Source: SLJK01 sp964567295 (GTDB lineage Bacteria > Bacillota > Dethiobacteria > DTU022 > UBA8154). Taken from it: a DNA stretch of 28,023 bases. Below the pieces are notes generated by a model. It ran no database searches. It was given only the letters and a program-made list of their open reading frames with translations, and was not told where the DNA came from. The stretch spans positions 1-28,023 of the forward strand of contig CAZMLU010000019.1 of NCBI GenBank assembly GCA_964567295.1, written 5' to 3'. Shown here in pieces: positions 23,057 through 28,023 of this stretch (positions are counted from its first letter, which is position 1; each line of letters begins with the position of its first letter). The position numbers and the translations under genes are program-made.

Positions 23057-24130
23057 ATGGACGAACAACTAAAATCAAATATTAAGCTGTTATCTTTCAT
23101 ATTCCTCTTTCTGTTAATCCTCTGGCTTTTGAGAATGCTTTTCCCAGTTATCACCCTGATAATTATAGCCCTGTTAATAGTCTACCTACTGGCACCCCTG
23201 GTTAATTTTCTGGTTAAACTTCGCGTTCCACAACCAGCTGCCGCCGTTCTCGTTTTTATTATTTTTATCCTACTCATTTTACTCCTCTTCTATCTTATAC
23301 CACCAATAATTTTTCAGGAAACGAGACAGTTGGCAAGCTATATAGCTACTGATTTCAGTCATTATTTAACATTATTTTTCAGCCAACTAGAAGAGTTGGA
23401 TTTGCTTTATGAACTCGACCTATCGCAAACCGTCACTTCAGCCATTATCTCTTTTATCGAAAGCATTCCTTTTTTCCTTATAAGCTGGCTAAACCGCTTT
23501 GCAACTTTTGACATACCTTTTTTAAGCGAAATATGGTCTTTGGCCGGCCTTATTTTTCTGGTATTTTTCCTACTCTTAGACCTTGAGCTAATTAAATCCA
23601 CCATTGTTAAACTCTTCCCTCCAAGTTACCAGCAGGAAGCCTTTCACGTTATCAGCGTTATCGATGCCAAGGTGGGAGCTTATCTTCGCGGCAACGTAGT
23701 GCGCTGCAGCATAGTAGGTTTTATCACTGGTGTGGGCCTTTCATTGATAGGTATGCCTTTTGCGATATTGTTAGGTATAACAGCTGGATTGCTTAACATT
23801 ATTCATAACATTGGTCCCTTCCTGGCCGCCATACCGGCAGTAATTCTCAGTCTTGCCCCGGGCACTCCCCACCCTTTTCTTATCATTGGTATTTACTTGA
23901 TCATACAGACCATAGATCCTTTTTTGCTAACTCCCATATTGCTTGGCAAAGCAGTGGATCTGAGGCCTATTACCGTGGTAGTGGCTGTGTTGTGTGGGGC
24001 CTCCCTGATGGGCGTACTAGGTCTTGTCCTTGCCATACCAGTAACAGCAATTGCAAAGGTTCTGCTTAATCATTATTACGTAAAACGGATGGGAATTGAA
24101 ATTGTGGAGGAGTCACAAATTAACAAGTAG
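23057..24130 (+). CDS. AI-2E/PerM-family membrane protein
   Basis: 357 residues with about eight membrane helices in the pattern of the AI-2E transporter (PerM/YtvI/TqsA) superfamily: two early helix pairs, a less hydrophobic region (about 95-140), then a C-terminal block. Seen: VGAYLRGNVVRCSIVGFITG, the segment LLNIIHNIGPFLAAIPAVI (most relatives have NxIPYxGP, so PY is HN here), IDPFLLTPILLGKAVDLRPITVVVAVLCGASLMGVLGLVLAIPV. Members export autoinducer-2 or carry out Na+(Li+)/H+ antiport; the sequence cannot decide. ATG start with GAGGT nine bases upstream. Single gene, divergent from dnaE. Confidence 0.9.
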   Translation: MDEQLKSNIKLLSFIFLFLLILWLLRMLFPVITLIIIALLIVYLLAPLVNFLVKLRVPQPAAAVLVFIIFILLILLLFYLIPPIIFQETRQLASYIATDFSHYLTLFFSQLEELDLLYELDLSQTVTSAIISFIESIPFFLISWLNRFATFDIPFLSEIWSLAGLIFLVFFLLLDLELIKSTIVKLFPPSYQQEAFHVISVIDAKVGAYLRGNVVRCSIVGFITGVGLSLIGMPFAILLGITAGLLNIIHNIGPFLAAIPAVILSLAPGTPHPFLIIGIYLIIQTIDPFLLTPILLGKAVDLRPITVVVAVLCGASLMGVLGLVLAIPVTAIAKVLLNHYYVKRMGIEIVEESQINK

Positions 24131-24219
24131 ATACTTCAATAATTTGCGCTATCTATGATTTAGCTCCTGTTTTAAGCAAGCAATTAGGTTTGTTGAATCT
24201 TTCGGGTTATAGAAAAGGA

Positions 24220-24432
24220 TCATTCTACTTCATAGCCGGCACCCTCTACAGCCTTTTTAAACTCCTCTATTGATGCTTCTCCGGAGATATAATAAACATC
24301 GGCAAGTCCTTTTTCCAGCGATACTTCAGCTTTTTCCACTCCTTTATTTTCAATCAAAGCTTTTTCTACCGCATTCTGGCAATGGCCACAGCTCATACCC
24401 TTTATTCTTAGTGTAATTTTTTCAATTGACAT
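24220..24432 (-). CDS. copZ: CopZ-like heavy-metal-binding chaperone
   Basis: 70 residues forming one HMA (ferredoxin-like) domain with the metal site GMSCGHC (Cys15, Cys18), typical of copper chaperones that hand Cu(I) to a P-type ATPase. Good SD (GGGAGGTGAG) before the ATG. No copA, csoR or other copper gene is next to it, and it lies about 80 bp after trmL, so it may be transcribed at the end of the lon-like operon or alone. The symbol is by resemblance; other soft metals are possible. Confidence 0.85.
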   Translation of the reverse strand: MSIEKITLRIKGMSCGHCQNAVEKALIENKGVEKAEVSLEKGLADVYYISGEASIEEFKKAVEGAGYEVE

Positions 24433-24512
24433 CTACTCACCTCCCTTGCTCATTAGTGTGCTGATTCCGTGGCTTTCCAAAGATTCTGTACCCAAATAAT
24501 ATTTAAAGAGTA

Positions 24513-24971
24513 TTATTCCATGCCCGGAAAACCCTGCTGACGCAAAGCTTCAAATAATACTACAGCTACAGAATTTGCAAGGTTTAAGGAACGGGGTATT
24601 GTCCCCACCATAGGAATGCGCAGGCAATAGTCCTCCCACTGCTGCAGAATATTTTCTGGCAACCCATCCGTTTCTTTGCCAAAAACCAGGAAATCACCTT
24701 CCCGGTAGGATATTTCTGTATGGATTTTGCTCGCTTTTGAAGTGAGAAAATAAAAATTTCCCTGGTAGAGGTCCTGCAGTTCCTCAAAACGTGCATGAGT
24801 ATATAGTTGCAGGTGCTTCCAGTAATCAAGTCCAGCCCTCCGCAGGTAACGATCTTCTAGGGAAAATCCCAATTCACCAACCAGGTGCAAGGTAGAAGCT
24901 GTCATCACACAAGTCCGAGCGATATTTCCTGTGTTTTGTGGTATCTCCGGCTCAATCAGAACAATATGCAT
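24513..24971 (-). CDS. trmL: tRNA (cytidine/uridine(34)-2'-O)-methyltransferase
   Basis: 152 residues, the normal TrmL length. A SPOUT-class trefoil-knot methyltransferase that methylates the 2'-OH of the wobble base in tRNA-Leu isoacceptors using SAM. Seen: motif 1 EPEIPQNTGNIARTC (about 8-22), FGKETDGLP, and the knot RIPMVGTIPRSLNLANSVAVVLFEALRQ in the C-terminal third (written here in full only as positions about 118-145; key residues Pro-Arg-Ser-Leu-Asn). SD GGGAGGAG; the start is 2 bp after the preceding methyltransferase stop, so they are coupled. Confidence 0.95.
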   Translation of the reverse strand: MHIVLIEPEIPQNTGNIARTCVMTASTLHLVGELGFSLEDRYLRRAGLDYWKHLQLYTHARFEELQDLYQGNFYFLTSKASKIHTEISYREGDFLVFGKETDGLPENILQQWEDYCLRIPMVGTIPRSLNLANSVAVVLFEALRQQGFPGME

Positions 24972-24973
24972 TT

Positions 24974-25726
24974 CTACTCCTCCCGTTGCAACACGTAAAA
25001 TACATTTCTATCCTCCTGGCGCGGCTCTTGAAAAGTAAAACCCCGGTAGCAAGCTTTCAGAATCCACCCGGTATCTTTCAGTAGCTCCAATATCTCTTCG
25101 TGGGAATATGAACGCTCCCAGTGCTCTTCCTTAATTTTTTGATGAAGCCCTTCTCCGTGATGCAAAAAAGCAACAAGGTTTATTTTCCAAATTTTGTTTT
25201 GAGGTTCAATACAACTTTCCCACACCATAGTTAATTCTTCATCTTCCAGCCAATTTACTTCAGCTACAGGGCTGGCAGACAGTTTTTCAACATGATTAAG
25301 GTTAAAAATAAAAAATCCACCCGGCCGAAGGGCATTATATATTGCGGAAAAAGCTTTACTAACGTCTTCAGGAGTCAAAAGGTAGTTTAAGCCATCCTGG
25401 TAAAGAATCGCGGCGTCAAAATGATAGGGAGCTTTAAAAGAGCGCATATCACCTTCCTGGAAAACCACATCCACACCAGAAGCTTCTGCCTTCTCTTTAG
25501 CTACCTTAAGCATCTGGGGAGCAATATCCAAGCCATAAACATGATAACCTCTTTTGGACCAAGGAAGTGTGGAATTCCCTGTGCCACAAGCTAGGTCCAT
25601 TATTTTTTGGAGGGGATGGATAGCAAAATGTGCAAATATTTTTTCAAGATAATCTGCCCATTCTTCATAATCCAATCCACTTAGCAAATAGTCGTAAATA
25701 TGAGCCAGTCCTTTGTAATTTTCCAT
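24974..25726 (-). CDS. Class I SAM-dependent methyltransferase, substrate unknown
   Basis: 250 residues. Motif I is MDLACGTGNSTL (43-54) with Asp44, followed by YGLDIAPQML for the ribose-binding acid and DAAILYQDGLNYLL in the motif IV region, as in the Methyltransferase-25 class. The substrate is not deducible; it may be a small molecule or protein. It starts 6 bp after the Lon-like protease stop codon without a well-placed SD (the nearest, GAAGGAGAG, is inside the end of the protease gene), so translation is probably coupled. The next gene, trmL, starts 2 bp after its stop. Confidence 0.88.
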   Translation of the reverse strand: MENYKGLAHIYDYLLSGLDYEEWADYLEKIFAHFAIHPLQKIMDLACGTGNSTLPWSKRGYHVYGLDIAPQMLKVAKEKAEASGVDVVFQEGDMRSFKAPYHFDAAILYQDGLNYLLTPEDVSKAFSAIYNALRPGGFFIFNLNHVEKLSASPVAEVNWLEDEELTMVWESCIEPQNKIWKINLVAFLHHGEGLHQKIKEEHWERSYSHEEILELLKDTGWILKACYRGFTFQEPRQEDRNVFYVLQREE

Positions 25727-25732
25727 GAGATT

Positions 25733-28023
25733 CTACAGCGGTTGCTCTCCTTCTTTTTCACTGTTTTTTGTTTCACCTTGCTGTTCCTGTTTTTTAGGTT
25801 GTTTATCATAGAGTTTATTGTATTCTCTAAGCTTTTTGTCTACCAGGCAATTCACTGTCCCAGGTGGATAAGCCCCATCTTCCTGTTTTTCACCCGCACT
25901 AATAGCTGTTAATAGTTCCATCCCTTCGTCTATCGTTTCAACGGCATATATATGAAATGCGCCCTCCTCTACCGCATCTACAACTTCTTTATTTAACATC
26001 AAATTGATAATATTTTGGTGGGGAATGATTATTCCCTGTTGACCGTTTAATCCTTTAAGCTTGCAAGCTGCAAAAAATCCTTCAATTTTCTTGGTTATTC
26101 CTCCAACAGGCTGTAACTCCCCTTTCTGATTAACTGAACCAGTGACAGCCACTCCTTGTTGCAGGGGGAGTCCGGAAATACTGGAAAGCAAGGCAAAAAG
26201 TTCTGCGCTAGAAGCACTGTCCCCTTCTATGCCATTGTAAGCTTGTTCAAAACAAAGACTGGCTGAAAGGGTCAGAGGGAATTCCTGGGCGTATTTCTGT
26301 CCCAGGTATCCGCTGATAATAAGCACACCTTTATCGTGGATACTACCGCTCATTCTACTCTCCCTTTCAATATTTACTATTCCTTTACGGCCTAAATAGA
26401 CAGAAGAGGTTATTCGGGAAGGACGTCCAAAGGTATAATCGCCAAGGGCGATAATGGAAAGCCCGTTCACCTGTCCTTCCTTTTCACCTTCCAACTCCAA
26501 CAGTATCTGACCCTCTTCTACCAATTCCAGCATTTTTTTTTCATACTTGTCAGAACGAAAGGTTTTTTCTGTGATTGCCTTTTCCACGTAAAAGGAAGTA
26601 ACATAAGGTGCATTTTCCTGAGCCGCCCAGGTATCGGCCTCATGCATTACCTCTACAATATCGTTAAAGCATGTAGTCAACTTTTCTTGATGTTCTGCCA
26701 ATCTTGAACTGTGCTCTACAATCCTACTAACTCCGCTACGGTCAAAATGCCTAAGTCCTTCCTGCTGGCAGTTGGTGGTGATAAAATTTGCCATCCTGGA
26801 CATGTTATCAAGTGAGCGATTCATCTCCACGTCAAAATCTGCTTTGATTTTAAAGAGTTTCCGAAAATCATCATCAAAACGGTAAAGAAGATGGTATAGT
26901 ATGGGGTTGCCGATAAGAACAACCTTCACATTTAAGGGAATAGGCTCTGGTTTAAGGCCAGCCATTGTTATTAGAGCATACTGCTCTCCTATAGTTTCAA
27001 TTTTTATTTCTTTTGTTTTTAAAACTCTCTTCAGCACTTCCCAGGACTGAAAGTTTAAAAGGAGATCTTTTGCCTGTAAAATTAAATATCCTCCGTTGGC
27101 TCTATGCAAGGCTCCACATTTTATCATAGTAAAATCAGTAGTAACCATTCCCATTTTGTTTTCGTATTCAACCCTGCCAATAAGATTGTAATAAGTGGGA
27201 TTTGATTCAATTACTACTGGGGCACCTTTTGTATCCTTATTATCAATAATAAGGTTGACTTTATATTTAACTGTTGTTTCTTGTCCGTGGCTTTTTAACC
27301 AGGGAAATGGATTTTTTTCTTCGCCATCATCTTCTTCTTTAAAGTCATTGAGGTTTTCTAAAGCATCTTCCTGGAGATCCTCCAGGTATTGAATTACCAG
27401 GGGAAAGTTTTTATATTCCTTCTTAAGCTCTTCCACAAGTGGTCCTACCGCATGGAGACCAGTCTTATGTTCCAGTTCTTTAACAGCGTCCTTTAATTTT
27501 TTTTCTTTGTTTTGAATGCGCCTTAATACATCCATAGCTTTGATCTGCACATCGGTAGATTTTTGTTCCAGATCTTCTCTTTCTTCTGGATCAAGCTGGT
27601 TATACTCCTCTTCGCTCAACTCTTTGCCTTCTTTGGTGGGGACGCTTAAAAAACCTGTAGCACTGCGTTTTATAACAAAACCGTATTCCTGGGCGACCTT
27701 ATTAAGCTCCTCCATCAAAGCAGAGCGGCTCTCCTGAAACTCTTTGAATAACACAGCTTTTTGGCGTTCATAATCTTCTGTTTTAAAGGTTTTCGGAATA
27801 ACCTCTTTAAAATCATCCAAGAGGCGGTCAATATTACGTACAAATACGCTGCCGCTTCCAGCCGAAAGGTTGAGGGCAAGAGGAGCTCCGGGATCCTTAA
27901 AATTGTATAGATAGCACCAATCATCAGGAACCGCTTCCTTACCGGCTGTCTCCTCAATAACAGAGCGCGCATAGCTAATCTTTCCGGTTCCGGTAAGACC
28001 GGTCATGAAGATATTATAGCCGT
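25733..28023 (-). CDS. Lon-like AAA ATP-dependent protease (5' end outside window)
   Basis: About 760 residues seen; the frame stays open to the window edge, reading GYNIF before the internal Met at 28006, so the true start is outside. It resembles the AAA_32/Lon_C family (about 800 residues), distinct from housekeeping Lon: no N-terminal LAN domain is seen. Present: P-loop GLTGTGKIS right at the edge, a long coiled-coil helical insert, GALHRANGGYLILQ (Walker B-like region), and a Lon protease domain with catalytic Ser in EGDSASSAEL (codon 26218-26216) and Lys in GGITKKIEGF. The tail (about 40 residues) is charged, Lys/Glu/Gln-rich. Probably degrades or refolds proteins in the cytoplasm. First visible gene of the operon with the methyltransferase and trmL. 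Confidence 0.92.
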   Translation of the reverse strand, partial: GYNIFMTGLTGTGKISYARSVIEETAGKEAVPDDWCYLYNFKDPGAPLALNLSAGSGSVFVRNIDRLLDDFKEVIPKTFKTEDYERQKAVLFKEFQESRSALMEELNKVAQEYGFVIKRSATGFLSVPTKEGKELSEEEYNQLDPEEREDLEQKSTDVQIKAMDVLRRIQNKEKKLKDAVKELEHKTGLHAVGPLVEELKKEYKNFPLVIQYLEDLQEDALENLNDFKEEDDGEEKNPFPWLKSHGQETTVKYKVNLIIDNKDTKGAPVVIESNPTYYNLIGRVEYENKMGMVTTDFTMIKCGALHRANGGYLILQAKDLLLNFQSWEVLKRVLKTKEIKIETIGEQYALITMAGLKPEPIPLNVKVVLIGNPILYHLLYRFDDDFRKLFKIKADFDVEMNRSLDNMSRMANFITTNCQQEGLRHFDRSGVSRIVEHSSRLAEHQEKLTTCFNDIVEVMHEADTWAAQENAPYVTSFYVEKAITEKTFRSDKYEKKMLELVEEGQILLELEGEKEGQVNGLSIIALGDYTFGRPSRITSSVYLGRKGIVNIERESRMSGSIHDKGVLIISGYLGQKYAQEFPLTLSASLCFEQAYNGIEGDSASSAELFALLSSISGLPLQQGVAVTGSVNQKGELQPVGGITKKIEGFFAACKLKGLNGQQGIIIPHQNIINLMLNKEVVDAVEEGAFHIYAVETIDEGMELLTAISAGEKQEDGAYPPGTVNCLVDKKLREYNKLYDKQPKKQEQQGETKNSEKEGEQPL

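Noticed and set aside
1..28023. tRNA, rRNA, CRISPR array, insertion sequence or prophage
   Set aside because: No cloverleaf, rRNA-like conserved segment, regularly spaced repeat array, transposase or integrase was recognised by eye; small ncRNAs cannot be excluded without a covariance-model search.

Overview
The window is an ordinary-looking chromosomal segment of an anaerobic, low-to-mid GC Gram-positive bacterium (Clostridia in the broad sense, probably near Peptococcaceae/Syntrophomonadaceae-like lineages). This is inferred from strong purine-rich Shine-Dalgarno (SD) sites, frequent TTG starts, a dnaE-pfkA-pyk gene order, a Firmicute-type pyruvate kinase with an extra C-terminal domain, and a tungsten-type aldehyde:ferredoxin oxidoreductase. 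I see no phage, insertion sequence, CRISPR array, tRNA or rRNA.

Layout. Positions 1-2201 (minus): a three-gene proton-translocating transhydrogenase operon, pntAA-pntAB-pntB. The pntB frame stops early, about 10 bases from the window edge. Positions 2366-4371 (minus): aldehyde:ferredoxin oxidoreductase plus a MoaD/ThiS-like protein. Between the two operons is a 52-bp nested dyad. Positions 4372-4858: the longest stretch without a convincing gene. Positions 4859-9739 (plus): separately transcribed genes for a D-2-hydroxyacid dehydrogenase, a histidine phosphatase, an asparagine-synthetase homologue with Ser instead of the catalytic Cys2, a small HTH-like protein and a short-chain dehydrogenase. 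Positions 9792-15950: alternating-strand genes, namely a YkgJ-type cysteine-cluster protein, a DnaQ-like exonuclease converging on a cNMP/CBS/nucleotidyltransferase protein, and a DUF1015 protein converging on an HDAC-family deacetylase. Positions 16062-22795 (minus): dnaE-pfkA-pyk followed by a YbgC-like thioesterase. Positions 23057-24130 (plus): an AI-2E/PerM-family membrane protein. Positions 24220-28023 (minus): a Lon-like AAA protease (cut by the window edge), a SAM methyltransferase and trmL, then a CopZ-like metallochaperone.

Functionally, the AOR, transhydrogenase, PfkA and pyruvate kinase suggest fermentative or acetogenic/syntrophic carbon and redox metabolism, in which reduced ferredoxin and NADPH pools are balanced. 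That is inference from gene content only.

I did not find a clear new multi-gene system. The points most worth a second look are the Cys2-to-Ser asparagine synthetase homologue, the interrupted pntB, the direct repeats with Spo0A-box-like cores upstream of dnaE, the dyad before pntAA, the 20-bp perfect inverted repeat after the asparagine-synthetase homologue, and the two tail-to-tail gene pairs with no room for terminators.
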